A DNA stretch of 64,000 nucleotides from Oscillospiraceae bacterium (GCA_017434755.1 JAFRER010000006.1:62001-126000), one strand, 5' to 3'; positions 24,230-32,440 are shown, counted from the stretch's first letter. Notes: generated from the sequence alone by a model not told the origin. Numbers and translations: made by a program.

Positions 24230-27133
24230 ATGGAAGGTATACAGACAAAGCGCATCCGGAAGCCGATGATCCGCCTCATCGCTCTTGCCTGCGCGGTGCT
24301 CCTGATCAGCGCCGTGCTTCTCCCTGCCGCCGCGGATGCCAGCGAAGTGAAGACGGTCCGCGTGGGATATTACGAGAACGAGGTCTTTCAGGAAGGCGCC
24401 GCGGAAGGCGCGGTGAAGACCGGCTATGCCTACGAGTATTACCGCAAGCTCTCGGAATACACGGGCTGGAAATATGAATATGTTTACGGCGGCTTCGGCG
24501 AGCTGTACCAGATGCTGCTGGACGGGGACGTCGATCTGCTGGCCGGGCTTGCCTGGCGTGAAGACCGCGACGACATCATCGGCTACCCGGAAGCCGTCAT
24601 GGGCAGCGAATCCTATTACCTCGTCAAACGCAGCGGGAACGATTCCGTCACCGCCGACCCGGCGACCTTGAACGGATGCAGGATCGGCGTTCTGGAAAGC
24701 GCCATGGTCAGCGTGCTGCAGCGCTATCTCGATGACCACAATGTGACGGCGGAAGTCGTCGCGTTTCCGGAGCATTCCGAGCTTTTCGCCTCCTTTGATT
24801 CCGGCGCGGTGGATGTCCTTGCCGCCGAGAGCGACGGCGCCTACGGCAAGGACGATTACGAGGTGCTCTCCATATTCGGCGCGTCGGATTATTATCTGTG
24901 CGTCAACAAAAACCGGCCGGACCTGCTGGCGGAGCTCAATTCCGCCCAGGCGCTCCTGGCGGCGGAGGAACCCAATTTCCTGAACAACCTCCGCGCGAAG
25001 TACTATTCCGTGAGCGTCACGTCGCGGGCCTTCTCCAGCTCGGAACGGGAATGGATGAACACCCATTCCTCTCTCCATATCGGATATCTGGAAAACTACC
25101 TTCCCTATAGCGCCACGGACGCGGACGGAAACGTCACCGGCATCCTCCGGGATATGATACCGCAGATGATGAATGCGCTCGGCATCCCGGAGATCGAGGT
25201 GAGCTACACCGGCTATAAAAGCTATGACGACATGGTCGCCGACATGAGCGCCGGCGCGATCGATGCGGCATTCCCCGTCGGAGGCGGCCTGTATTATTCC
25301 GAGGAAAACGGCATCTATCAGTCGAACCCCGTGGTCTCGGCGCCCACCGCGCTGATCTACCGCGCACCGTTCAGCGAGGAGACCACGGCCCGCTTCGCCG
25401 TGAACGAAAACAACCGCATGCAGTATTACTATGTGCGGACGAATTATCCGAACGCGGAAGTCCTTTTCTGCTCCTCGATCGAGGACAGCCTCGCCGCCGT
25501 GCAGGCGGGCAAAGCCGGCTGCACCACGCTCAACGGGCTCCGGGCGAACGATATCCTGAAAAACCGGGAATACGGGGATCTGTCCCTCCGCCAGTCGATC
25601 TATAATGACGACAGCTGCTTCGGCGTGGAGATCGGCAACGAGGGCCTGCTGAAGCTGCTCAACCGCGGCATCAGCATCCTCGGCAGCGATTACGCGCAGA
25701 ACATCTCCTACCGCTATACGGGCGAGCTTTATTCCTACGGCCTGCTTGATGCGCTCGCAGACCACATGGCCCTGTTCGGATCGGTGCTGCTGGCGCTCGC
25801 CGCGCTGATCGTTGTTCTTCTCATCAGGAGGATAAAAAGAGTCAGGAAGGAAGTCGCCGAAAAGGAAGCGGTCAGGCTGGAGATGGAGGCGAAAAACGCC
25901 GCGCTTTCCGAAAGCGAGAGAGCCCTTTCCGAGGCGCTGGCCACGGCGGAGCAGGCAAGCCGCGCCAAGTCGGTCTTTCTCAACAACATGTCCCATGACA
26001 TACGCACACCGATGAACGCCATCGTGGGCTTTACGACGCTTGCCGCCAACAATATCGACAACCGGGAACTGGTGCAGGATTACCTCGGGAAGATCTCCCT
26101 TTCCAGCAACCACCTGCTGTCGCTCATCAACGAAGTGCTCGAGATGAGCCGCATCGAAAGCGGAAAGGTCACCCTGGAAGAGGGCAGCGTGCATCTGCCC
26201 GACGTGATCAGTGACCTGAAGGCCATCGTCCAGCCCGCCGTCAGCTCCGGAAAGCTCGACCTTACGGTGGACACGGAGGGCGTCGTGCACGAGGACATCG
26301 TCACGGACAGGCTCCGGCTGGAACAGGTGCTGCTGAACATCCTCTCGAACGCCGTGAAGTTCACCCCCGAAGGCGGTGCCATCCGCTTCAGCATGAAGGA
26401 GAAGCCCTCCTCCGCCGAGGATACGGCCGTGTATGAGTTCCGCATCCGGGACAGCGGCATCGGCATGAGCGAGGAGTTCCGCAAGACGATCTTCGATGCC
26501 TTCACCCGCGAGCGGACCAGCACGGTGAGCGGCATCCAGGGAAGCGGCCTCGGTATGGCGATTACCAGGAACATCGTGGATATGATGGGCGGAAAGATTA
26601 GCGTCGAGTCGGAGGAAGGCAAAGGCAGCGAATTTACCGTTGAGCTGCCCTGCAGGATCAGTGCCGGATCTGATGAATCCGAGCCGCCTGCCGCGGACGA
26701 AGCAGCAGCGCCCGCCGCCTCCGGGGAGGAGGAGCCGCTGCCGGACTTCAGCGGAAAGCGCATCCTTCTGGCGGAAGACAATGAGATGAACCGGATGATC
26801 GCCGAAGCGATCCTCTCCGAGACCGGCGTCGCCATCGATATGGCCTTCGACGGCACCGAAGCGGTCGAAAAGGTCGCCGAAGCGCCTGCCGGGACTTACG
26901 ACGTCATCCTCATGGACATCCAGATGCCCAGGATGGACGGCTATGAGGCGGCCAAGCGGATCCGTGCGCTGGACGATGCGCAGAAGGCCGGGATACCCAT
27001 CGTGGCTGTCACGGCCAACGCCTTTGAAGAGGACAGGAAGATCGCGCTGGAGGCCGGCATGAACGGCCATCTGGCAAAACCCTACGATGTCCCCGCCATG
27101 ATGGAGACGCTGAAGCAGCTGCTGAACGGATAA
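24230..27133 (+). CDS. EvgS/BvgS-like hybrid sensor kinase
   Basis: A 967-residue membrane-bound sensor. After an N-terminal anchor (about residues 13-30) come two bacterial solute-binding-type (SBP_bac_3-like) domains facing outside (about 40-270 and 280-500), a transmembrane helix (about 508-533), a coiled coil, a HisKA domain with phospho-accepting His589 (SHDIRTPMNAIVGF), a HATPase domain (about 690-815, with the N-box and GSGLGMAI), and a receiver domain with phospho-acceptor Asp896 (LMDIQMPRMDGYEA). No HPt domain or partner regulator is next to it. The ligand is unknown. ATG 24230 follows GAGGAAAGG. Confidence 0.93.
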   Translation: MEGIQTKRIRKPMIRLIALACAVLLISAVLLPAAADASEVKTVRVGYYENEVFQEGAAEGAVKTGYAYEYYRKLSEYTGWKYEYVYGGFGELYQMLLDGDVDLLAGLAWREDRDDIIGYPEAVMGSESYYLVKRSGNDSVTADPATLNGCRIGVLESAMVSVLQRYLDDHNVTAEVVAFPEHSELFASFDSGAVDVLAAESDGAYGKDDYEVLSIFGASDYYLCVNKNRPDLLAELNSAQALLAAEEPNFLNNLRAKYYSVSVTSRAFSSSEREWMNTHSSLHIGYLENYLPYSATDADGNVTGILRDMIPQMMNALGIPEIEVSYTGYKSYDDMVADMSAGAIDAAFPVGGGLYYSEENGIYQSNPVVSAPTALIYRAPFSEETTARFAVNENNRMQYYYVRTNYPNAEVLFCSSIEDSLAAVQAGKAGCTTLNGLRANDILKNREYGDLSLRQSIYNDDSCFGVEIGNEGLLKLLNRGISILGSDYAQNISYRYTGELYSYGLLDALADHMALFGSVLLALAALIVVLLIRRIKRVRKEVAEKEAVRLEMEAKNAALSESERALSEALATAEQASRAKSVFLNNMSHDIRTPMNAIVGFTTLAANNIDNRELVQDYLGKISLSSNHLLSLINEVLEMSRIESGKVTLEEGSVHLPDVISDLKAIVQPAVSSGKLDLTVDTEGVVHEDIVTDRLRLEQVLLNILSNAVKFTPEGGAIRFSMKEKPSSAEDTAVYEFRIRDSGIGMSEEFRKTIFDAFTRERTSTVSGIQGSGLGMAITRNIVDMMGGKISVESEEGKGSEFTVELPCRISAGSDESEPPAADEAAAPAASGEEEPLPDFSGKRILLAEDNEMNRMIAEAILSETGVAIDMAFDGTEAVEKVAEAPAGTYDVILMDIQMPRMDGYEAAKRIRALDDAQKAGIPIVAVTANAFEEDRKIALEAGMNGHLAKPYDVPAMMETLKQLLNG

Positions 27134-27143
27134 GCGCACCGAA

Positions 27144-27155
27144 ATTATGTAAACC
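27144..27155 (-). repeat. XerD-arm-like motif 8
   Basis: ATTATGTAAACC. Together with motif 9 it brackets the hairpin at 27172, pointing outwards on the two sides. Confidence 0.6.
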
Positions 27156-27171
27156 AAATACGGTATCAGAA

Positions 27172-27206
27172 AAAGGAGTACCCGCTTGTCGGGCGCTCCT
27201 TTTTTT
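27172..27206. terminator. Terminator-like hairpin
   Basis: An AAAAAGGAG arm and CCCG pair with CGGG and CTCCTTTTTTT around a central mismatch. It ends the kinase gene and is flanked on both sides by inverted motif copies. Confidence 0.6.
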
Positions 27207-27216
27207 GCCTTCACTC

Positions 27217-27228
27217 GGTTGACATAAT
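27217..27228 (+). repeat. XerD-arm-like motif 9
   Basis: GGTTGACATAAT, one substitution from motif 8 and inverted relative to it. Confidence 0.5.
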
Positions 27229-27272
27229 ATTCCGTTCTTCCTTGCGTGTTATACCGGACCGGCGGGAAGCTC

Positions 27273-27302
27273 TTGACAATCCGGCTGCTTGGAGACTATA
27301 AT
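27273..27302 (+). promoter_or_regulatory. Consensus promoter of the riboswitch transcript
   Basis: TTGACA (27273-27278), 18 bases, TATAAT (27297-27302), reading into the riboswitch. Confidence 0.9.
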
Positions 27303-27304
27303 CG

Positions 27305-27445
27305 GATCGACCTATAAAGAGTGCGCTAGGGACAAGCCCGCTGACCGCACGACAACCTGCCGGATACGGTAAGGTGCCAAAGCTTGAACGATAGGCTGAA
27401 CCGAATGTTCCAGGACAGTCTGTCGCGACGATAGGCTGTCTTTTG
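27305..27445 (+). ncRNA. SAM-clan riboswitch (S-box-like) with terminator
   Basis: A leader with the S-box order of conserved parts: CCTATAAAGAG (P1 5' strand), AGGGACAAGCCC (P2 with loop), GCTGAC, CAACC, AAGGTGCCAA (P3 and J3/4) and ATAGG closing P1 (27391-27395 with CCTAT 27311-27315). Loop CAAGC (27333-27337) can pair with GCTTG (27382-27386), the expected pseudoknot. The SAM-I P4 hairpin seems absent. The 11-mer ACGATAGGCTG occurs at 27388 and 27428: the first can pair with CAGTCTGTCG of the terminator's left arm, the second completes a 12-bp terminator stem (27414-27425 with 27429-27440) followed by TTTTGTT. SAM binding should free the terminator, so it is an OFF switch. The downstream gene is unknown. 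Confidence 0.78.
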
Positions 27446-27487
27446 TTCTCTTTATGGGATCCTGTATTTTATAAGGAGAAGAAAAAC

Positions 27488-27865
27488 ATGATCCGGATCA
27501 TTCGGGAAGACAAACACAGCTGGTACGGGGACGTGTATGTCTCGGACTGGCTCGCGGGCGTCATGGTAAACGACCGGGAACTGGGAGGAAACGTGCTGAA
27601 GGCGGTGGAGCGGTTCCGGGCCGATGACTTCGGCCTGATCTGCGGCTTCGACAAAATGCACACGAACGACTGGTATTTCGGAGGGGATTTCATCGGCCGC
27701 TATTCCGTGGGGAAATGGAACAAAGGGGCGCAGATCAACGGGCAGGAGATGCGCATCAACATGGCGGAGCTGTACATAAAGATCCGCACCTATGAGGGAA
27801 ACACCTATGTCCTCGCCGACTCGGAATGGGACTGGCTGATCCGGGAGGAAGAGAAAGTGGAGTGA
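27488..27865 (+). CDS. Unknown protein under a SAM-type riboswitch
   Basis: A 125-residue cytoplasmic protein, rich in aromatic residues (WYGDVYVSDWLAGV, HTNDWYFGG, DSEWDWLIREEE). No signal peptide or known motif is visible. It follows the riboswitch terminator by 47 bases with AAGGAG as ribosome binding site at about 27472, so its expression should fall when SAM is high. By analogy with other S-box genes it may take part in methionine, cysteine or SAM metabolism, but the sequence itself does not show this. Confidence 0.7.
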   Translation: MIRIIREDKHSWYGDVYVSDWLAGVMVNDRELGGNVLKAVERFRADDFGLICGFDKMHTNDWYFGGDFIGRYSVGKWNKGAQINGQEMRINMAELYIKIRTYEGNTYVLADSEWDWLIREEEKVE

Positions 27866-27895
27866 CGGAGCGACCTCAACGCCGGGAAGACGAAA

Positions 27896-27945
27896 AAAAA
27901 GAAAAAAGGGCTGACCCATCAGAAGGGCCGGCCCGCTTCTTTTTT
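27896..27945 (+). terminator. Probable terminator
   Basis: GGGCTGACCC pairs with GGGCCGGCCC imperfectly, with A-run before and CTTCTTTTTT after. Confidence 0.5.
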
Positions 27946-27962
27946 GCCGCTTTATTTCGCTT

Positions 27963-28070
27963 TCAGGGTGTCTTTTTCTCTGTCTCGGATTCTATCAGGT
28001 TGTTGAACAGGAACCCGAGAGCCGAACATATGGCTCCGAAAACAAGGAGCCAGCCGGATATTTTCTTCAT
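27963..28070 (-). CDS. Small single-pass membrane protein (35 residues)
   Basis: A 35-residue protein, MKKISGWLLVFGAICSALG with a hydrophobic helix at about residues 5-23 and a polar end ESETEKKTP. It starts after GAGGTGAG at about 28074-28082, good spacing. It is too short for most gene finders. It lies downstream of an extended -10 element and ends next to the convergent gene at 27488. It may be a regulatory or membrane-stabilising peptide; nothing further is shown. Confidence 0.6.
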   Translation of the reverse strand: MKKISGWLLVFGAICSALGFLFNNLIESETEKKTP

Positions 28071-28142
28071 CGTTTCTCACCTCTGATCGAAAGGATCCGT
28101 TTTTTTAGTATAGCATCCCGCGCGGGAAAGGACTGCGGCCGC

Positions 28143-29570
28143 TCAGTCGGCGGCAACGAGGACGCTCATGGTCTCATACACATACTGCGTAACATATTCC
28201 ACGAAGACCGGCTTGAGCGAGTAAACAGACGGCCGCAGGACATATTCGTACTCCGTCAGGAGCAGGTCGTCCTGCATCACATCGGACCGGAAGGTCATGG
28301 ACGTTCCGTCCGGGAAGACGTTCAGATCCTCGTTGGAGGCGGCTCCTTCGATCCCGCCCCCGTCGGTTTCCGTCCAGGTGAAGGCGGTCCTGGTCTTTCC
28401 GTTGCGGGCGACGGCGAGCAGGCCGTCCTCCCCGTATTCATATTCCGTCCGCTCCGTCTTGCCGTCCGTCACCGTCTCATAGCCGGTCATGCGGCCGAGA
28501 TCATCGTAGCTGTAGGTGAAGTCCGTCTCAACGGGTTTCCGGCCGCCCATGCCCTTGTAATCCATCGCCCCGTGCTGGAACATGTGGGCGGAGACCATGC
28601 GGTTTTCCGCATCATACTGCATCTCGAGGGAAAGGATGGCTTTCAGTCTCTCGTTGCCCCATTGATCCGTTCCTTCCACGATCCGGTAGCCGGGCTCCTT
28701 CTCCGTCTGGGGCGCCTCGTTCGTAAAGCCCCATTTCCGCTCCATCTTCACGGGGTTTCCGGCGGCGTCGAAGCTCCACCGGTAATCCATCACGCCGATG
28801 GTGCCCACCGTGAGCCCGCCGTTCCCGTCGTCCTTGGTGCTGTGGATGTTCTCGATGTGATATACGGTCTGGCGGCCGCCCTCGTCAAATTCGTCGTAAC
28901 GCACGAGCGGGACCTCAAAGGTATAGATCGTGTCGTAGAAAGGGTAGGCGTAGGTCCGGATGATCTGACGGAACAGGCTGCCGTCCTCCCGGTACTCGAA
29001 CGTGGTTTCCGCGACCTTGAAGCCGTTCTCATCGGCGATGCGCTCCCCCCGGACGGGGATGCCGTTTTCAAAATACACGGTCTCCGTGGTGTTCCAGATC
29101 TCGTCCGATTTGTTCGGCTTGATCTGCCCGCCGTTCCGGGAGGCCGAAACGAGCTCGCCGCCCTCGTTCAATACGGCCTCGGCATTTCCGCTCTCAATGT
29201 CCCGCAGCCAACCGCAGAGGGGCTCGCTCTGGTAGCTGACCGACTCCCCGGTCGGGTTGCCGTATTCGTCATAGTGATAGGTGGTGATCCGCTCGCCGCT
29301 GTGCGTGACCGGGCCGACGAGGCTCTTGTGCCAGATCCCGAAGCCCGCTTCCGTCTTTTCGGCAAGGAGCGTGACCTCTTTCGTCTCCGGCTCCGGGGTC
29401 GGGGCGGGTGCGGCCGCCTCCGTCGCCTCTGCCGCTGCTGCGGCTGCCGGCGCTTCCGGGGCGGGGGCGCTCTCCGCGGCCTGCGGGGCTGCACCGCCGC
29501 AGGCGCTCATCGTCAGCAGCAGCGCCAGCGTCAGGAGCAGAAAAACGCTTTTCCGGATCGTATTCATCAT
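28143..29570 (-). CDS. Large lipoprotein with YD-like repeats
   Basis: A 475-residue lipoprotein: lipobox MSAC (Cys near 24), an Ala/Glu/Pro linker (about residues 26-65), then repeated YD-like motifs: TTYHYDEYGNPTGESVSY, YREDGSLFRQIIR, YSYDDLGRMTGYETVTDG and TEYEYGEDGLLAVARNG. The order is like the lipoproteins at 11003 and 35975, so they form a paralogous group. The repeats should fold as a beta-strand shell; no toxin core is visible. Ribosome binding site AGGTGG. It probably faces the outside. Confidence 0.78.
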   Translation of the reverse strand: MMNTIRKSVFLLLTLALLLTMSACGGAAPQAAESAPAPEAPAAAAAAEATEAAAPAPTPEPETKEVTLLAEKTEAGFGIWHKSLVGPVTHSGERITTYHYDEYGNPTGESVSYQSEPLCGWLRDIESGNAEAVLNEGGELVSASRNGGQIKPNKSDEIWNTTETVYFENGIPVRGERIADENGFKVAETTFEYREDGSLFRQIIRTYAYPFYDTIYTFEVPLVRYDEFDEGGRQTVYHIENIHSTKDDGNGGLTVGTIGVMDYRWSFDAAGNPVKMERKWGFTNEAPQTEKEPGYRIVEGTDQWGNERLKAILSLEMQYDAENRMVSAHMFQHGAMDYKGMGGRKPVETDFTYSYDDLGRMTGYETVTDGKTERTEYEYGEDGLLAVARNGKTRTAFTWTETDGGGIEGAASNEDLNVFPDGTSMTFRSDVMQDDLLLTEYEYVLRPSVYSLKPVFVEYVTQYVYETMSVLVAAD

Positions 29571-29598
29571 TCGCCACCTGCTTTGCTTTTTTCTTTGG

Positions 29599-29628
29599 AT
29601 TATAGCATCTGTAAAGCGGGCAGGTCAA
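29599..29628 (-). promoter_or_regulatory. Promoter for the YD-repeat lipoprotein at 28143
   Basis: On the minus strand: TTGACC, 18 bases, TATAAT with TGC extension. Confidence 0.75.
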
Positions 29629-29652
29629 CACAGCCGGTGCTTCGGATTGCGG

Positions 29653-29681
29653 TTCACATTCGGCGGGGACTGTGGTATAGT
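29653..29681 (+). promoter_or_regulatory. Promoter of the zinc-ribbon trio
   Basis: TTCACA, 17 bases, TATAGT with TGG extension. It is back-to-back with the promoter at 29599. Confidence 0.6.
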
Positions 29682-29822
29682 ATGTTGGAACGGTAACGGC
29701 AGATCCGGATCGGGATCCTCCGTCATTCCGTTCATTCCGTTCCCCGGCCTTCGAGCTGATCTCCGCCAGCGGCACGTTCTATCTGGCAGGCTGAGGAGCG
29801 AAAACCGAAAAGGAATGTCCTT

Positions 29823-30545
29823 ATGAGCAAAGTGAACTGCAAAAACTGCGGGTCGGTCTTCGACGGCACGCTGAGCTACTGCCCGTACTGCGGCACCATG
29901 AACAAAAGAGGCGCCTACGCCGAATTCCGGATGAAAGTCTCTTCGCTGATCGACTCCATGTTCGGTCTGAAGGATAACGTGGAGCAGTCGGTCAGCCGGA
30001 TCATCCTGTCTTCTTTTCTGCGTGCCCTGGTCTTCATCGCTGTCATCATCGGGCTCGCTTTCGTCTTCTCCCGCACGGCACAGGTCAATTATTACAACGA
30101 CCCGGAATACGACCGGAAGGCCTACGAAGAGATCGTGTGGATGGAGGAGAACATCGACAGGCTCAACGAAGCTTATGAGCGCGGGGATTATAAGACGGTG
30201 GAAAAGCTGTATTACGAGCAGCCCGATGCCGTCCGGAACTGGTCCTGCTATTATTCCTATACCCTGAAATACGCCTATCAGAAGATCGAAGCAACGGACC
30301 GTTTTGACGTGTACGTATTCCAGAACATGCTGCATTTCATCTTCATGCCGGAGTATTTCACCGGATATAACGGCATGAGCCGGGTGGACAGGGACGAGTA
30401 TGCCGGGATGCGGGATGCTCTGCTCGCGGAGCTGGAAGCAAAAGGATACTCCCTTTCCGAGGTCGAAGAGATCTATGACAGGTGTTCGGATTCCTATGGC
30501 TATGTGGATTCCGGGATGCTGAAGGAATACATAAAGGAGGGCTGA
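29823..30545 (+). CDS. Zinc-ribbon plus transmembrane protein (A)
   Basis: A 240-residue protein: cytoplasmic N-terminal zinc ribbon CKNCGSVF...CPYCGTMNK (Cys near residues 6, 9, 20, 23), a linker, one transmembrane helix (about 65-82), then an external domain with repeated acidic-aromatic segments (NEAYERGDYKTVEKLYYEQPD). It is the first of three genes in tight tandem. The ribosome binding site is AAAGGAA. The family is unknown. Confidence 0.78.
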   Translation: MSKVNCKNCGSVFDGTLSYCPYCGTMNKRGAYAEFRMKVSSLIDSMFGLKDNVEQSVSRIILSSFLRALVFIAVIIGLAFVFSRTAQVNYYNDPEYDRKAYEEIVWMEENIDRLNEAYERGDYKTVEKLYYEQPDAVRNWSCYYSYTLKYAYQKIEATDRFDVYVFQNMLHFIFMPEYFTGYNGMSRVDRDEYAGMRDALLAELEAKGYSLSEVEEIYDRCSDSYGYVDSGMLKEYIKEG

Positions 30546-30546
30546 C

Positions 30547-31266
30547 ATGGTCAACTGCAAAAACTGCGGCGCACCGCTCACCCTTAACAGCGCCTACTGC
30601 CCATACTGCGGCACGCACAACCCCGAGGCGCATGAACACCTGAAAAAGCTTCAGCAGCTGGATGCGCAGTTCGAAAATGCCAGCCGCGAAGTCGCCACCG
30701 AGGTCAAAAAAAGCAAAAAGGGCTACGGGATCCTGCTCATCATCGTGATGCTGCTCCTGGCAAACCTTGTGGTCTTTGTGCTGAATTTCGCAAGCTATGA
30801 AATTGCCGACCGGATCATTGCCGGCAGGATGTCAGATACCCGGATCAAAGCCAAGCTGGATGAATTCCTCGAAGCGGGCGACTACATCGAACTGGACCTT
30901 TTCATGGATAAGTTTTCCCTCTCCTACAGCGACTACGAAGATTACCACAAAATCTCCTATCTGGCGGACTATCAGAACCGCATGATCGACAGCATGACCC
31001 AGTATCTCTACGGCACCGATAACTACGGGGATCCTCTTGTCCGGACCTGCCAGGCCATCGTGGACTATGAGGACGAATATGCCCGGCTCATCAAACGGGA
31101 CAACAGCGAAACAGTCCTGTTCCATATGGAGAAGATCAATACCGAGGTGAACGGGTTCCTCAAAAACTATCTGGGACTTACGGATGAAGACATAGCCGGG
31201 ATAAAGGATATGAACGAATCCTCGCTCCTGATCCTTGTGAATGAGAGGCTGCGCAATGAAAACTAA
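30547..31266 (+). CDS. Zinc-ribbon plus transmembrane protein (B)
   Basis: A 239-residue paralogue of the previous gene: zinc ribbon CKNCGAPL...CPYCGTHNP, a helical linker, a transmembrane segment (about residues 60-80), and an external helical domain with segments LEAGDYIELDLFMDKFSLSY. It starts one base after the previous stop, with AAAGGAGGG inside that gene, so the two are translationally coupled. Function unknown. Confidence 0.78.
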   Translation: MVNCKNCGAPLTLNSAYCPYCGTHNPEAHEHLKKLQQLDAQFENASREVATEVKKSKKGYGILLIIVMLLLANLVVFVLNFASYEIADRIIAGRMSDTRIKAKLDEFLEAGDYIELDLFMDKFSLSYSDYEDYHKISYLADYQNRMIDSMTQYLYGTDNYGDPLVRTCQAIVDYEDEYARLIKRDNSETVLFHMEKINTEVNGFLKNYLGLTDEDIAGIKDMNESSLLILVNERLRNEN

Positions 31267-31660
31267 AAGAAGCAGATGGATCGGTTTTGCGAGGATCATC
31301 GCGATCCTGCTGATGGTCGTCCTTTTCATCAACAGTTTCGTGCTGTTCAGGCAGATCCGGAGCTACGTCATGAACGGCTCGAAAAGCACGGGCCTGAGCA
31401 CCATGAACGAATACTTCGACCAGGGCAATTATCAGAAGATCTTTACCGCCGCCTTCGTCAATGAATATGCCGACGACGAGCTTGCCGTGGATGTCTCCCA
31501 GTACGAGGCCTTCGGCCGCTGGTACCGTGCCTACGTCAGGGCCCGGAGCCTGAACGACAACACAGAATATCTGCAGCAGATGGAGAAAGAAAAGTCCGGT
31601 ATCTCCTGGAAGAAGATACTGGATGTGATCAACGTTCTGGAGGAAGATCTGGATCGATGA
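31256..31660 (+). CDS. Single-pass membrane protein, third of the trio
   Basis: A 134-residue protein with a basic N-terminus, one transmembrane helix (about residues 12-30) and an external domain with MNEYFDQGNYQKIFTAAFVNEYADDELA. It overlaps the previous gene by 11 bases, so it is coupled to it. It lacks the zinc ribbon but shares the external GDY/GNY segment type. The trio probably forms one membrane complex, an inference from the operon. Confidence 0.72.
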   Translation: MKTKRSRWIGFARIIAILLMVVLFINSFVLFRQIRSYVMNGSKSTGLSTMNEYFDQGNYQKIFTAAFVNEYADDELAVDVSQYEAFGRWYRAYVRARSLNDNTEYLQQMEKEKSGISWKKILDVINVLEEDLDR

Positions 31661-31676
31661 GCTCCTTTATACGGAA

Positions 31677-31710
31677 AAGAAACACCCTCTCATTCGGGAG
31701 GGTGTTTCTT
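31677..31710 (+). terminator. Terminator of the zinc-ribbon trio
   Basis: The 13-base AAGAAACACCCTC arm pairs with GAGGGTGTTTCTT. Confidence 0.88.
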
Positions 31711-31719
31711 TATGGGAAT

Positions 31720-31808
31720 TGTCATTCTGAGCGAAGCGAAGCGGAGTCGAAGAATCTTTCCCCGAGATCCCTCGGCAAGCTCGGGATGACAGAGGGCTCA
31801 GGATGACA
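31720..31808. repeat. Dispersed intergenic repeat, copy A
   Basis: Contains GTCATTCTGAGCGAAGCGAA, the GTCGAAGAATCTTT stretch, GGGATGACA and a second CAGGATGACA. Copies or parts occur at 32851 and 56921. Sequences of this CATTCTGAGCGAAGCG type are widespread in diverse bacterial genomes. Confidence 0.7.
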
Positions 31809-31815
31809 AGGTATG

Positions 31816-32142
31816 TCACGGCGCGGGGTCGGGGGGAGGCCAGCTCGTGTTTGCCTGCGCCTCCGGGACCTTCACATACCAGCGGCCGAACTTGCCGAGG
31901 AAGTGCTCCTCGGTGCGCTGCAGATAGAGATAGCGGACCTCGCCCTGGATCTGGACGGTGTACCGGTCGCAGAAGCAGCCGCTTATGCTCTCCCGACCGG
32001 GGAGCCAGTCGATCATCCGCTGGATATAGTAGACCTTTCCGTTCCGCCACTGGATGCTCCGCGGGCGCACGTAGCCGTCGGTGGTGAAATCCGCGTTCAC
32101 GTCCACATAGACGGGCTTGTAGACGGGCTCTTTCTTGATCAT
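31816..32142 (-). CDS. Hypothetical protein downstream of an XRE regulator
   Basis: A 108-residue soluble protein: YKPVYVDVNADFTTDGYVRPRSIQWRNGKVYYI, GCFCDRYTVQIQGEVRYLYL and a C-terminal Pro-rich end. The beta-rich pattern with CFCDRY and YLYL resembles small regulator-linked proteins; I do not recognise a family. It starts 31 bases after the XRE gene with AAAGGAG, so they probably form one operon. Confidence 0.6.
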   Translation of the reverse strand: MIKKEPVYKPVYVDVNADFTTDGYVRPRSIQWRNGKVYYIQRMIDWLPGRESISGCFCDRYTVQIQGEVRYLYLQRTEEHFLGKFGRWYVKVPEAQANTSWPPPDPAP

Positions 32143-32173
32143 GACTGCTGGCTCCTTTCAGGCTGCGCATCCC

Positions 32174-32395
32174 TCACGCCGGTCCTGTGCCGGGGCCCTC
32201 CGCGGAGAAGAATTCGGAGAGGGACATGCCCAGCGCGGCACAGATCTGCTCCACGGTGGCGATGCTGAGCTGCGTGCCCCTCGCCGCCGCCACCCGCAGC
32301 GTGGATTCGTTCAGACCGCTGAGGCGGGCAAGCTCCGCAGCGGACAGACCGCGCTCCTTCATGAGGGCGGTCACTCTGGCTGTCGTATCGAACAT
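32174..32395 (-). CDS. XRE-family helix-turn-helix regulator
   Basis: A 73-residue DNA-binding protein with one HTH: LSAAELARLSGLNESTLRVAAARG (residues about 17-40), with a following AALGMSLSEFF helix. It is driven from upstream of 32395 where AAAGGAGGT gives the ribosome binding site. It is followed by the gene at 31816 on the same strand. A CTGTCCG inverted repeat lies 45 bases upstream, a possible own operator. Confidence 0.85.
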   Translation of the reverse strand: MFDTTARVTALMKERGLSAAELARLSGLNESTLRVAAARGTQLSIATVEQICAALGMSLSEFFSAEGPGTGPA

Positions 32396-32440
32396 GGCGG
32401 GGACCTCCTTTCCCTGTGCATTTAATTATAAACAGGGTCA

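Noticed and set aside
24206-27214. Very long open frame opposite the hybrid kinase gene
   Set aside because: It is a GC-rich shadow of the kinase codons: no ribosome binding site, no family motifs, and it runs through the terminator of the kinase.
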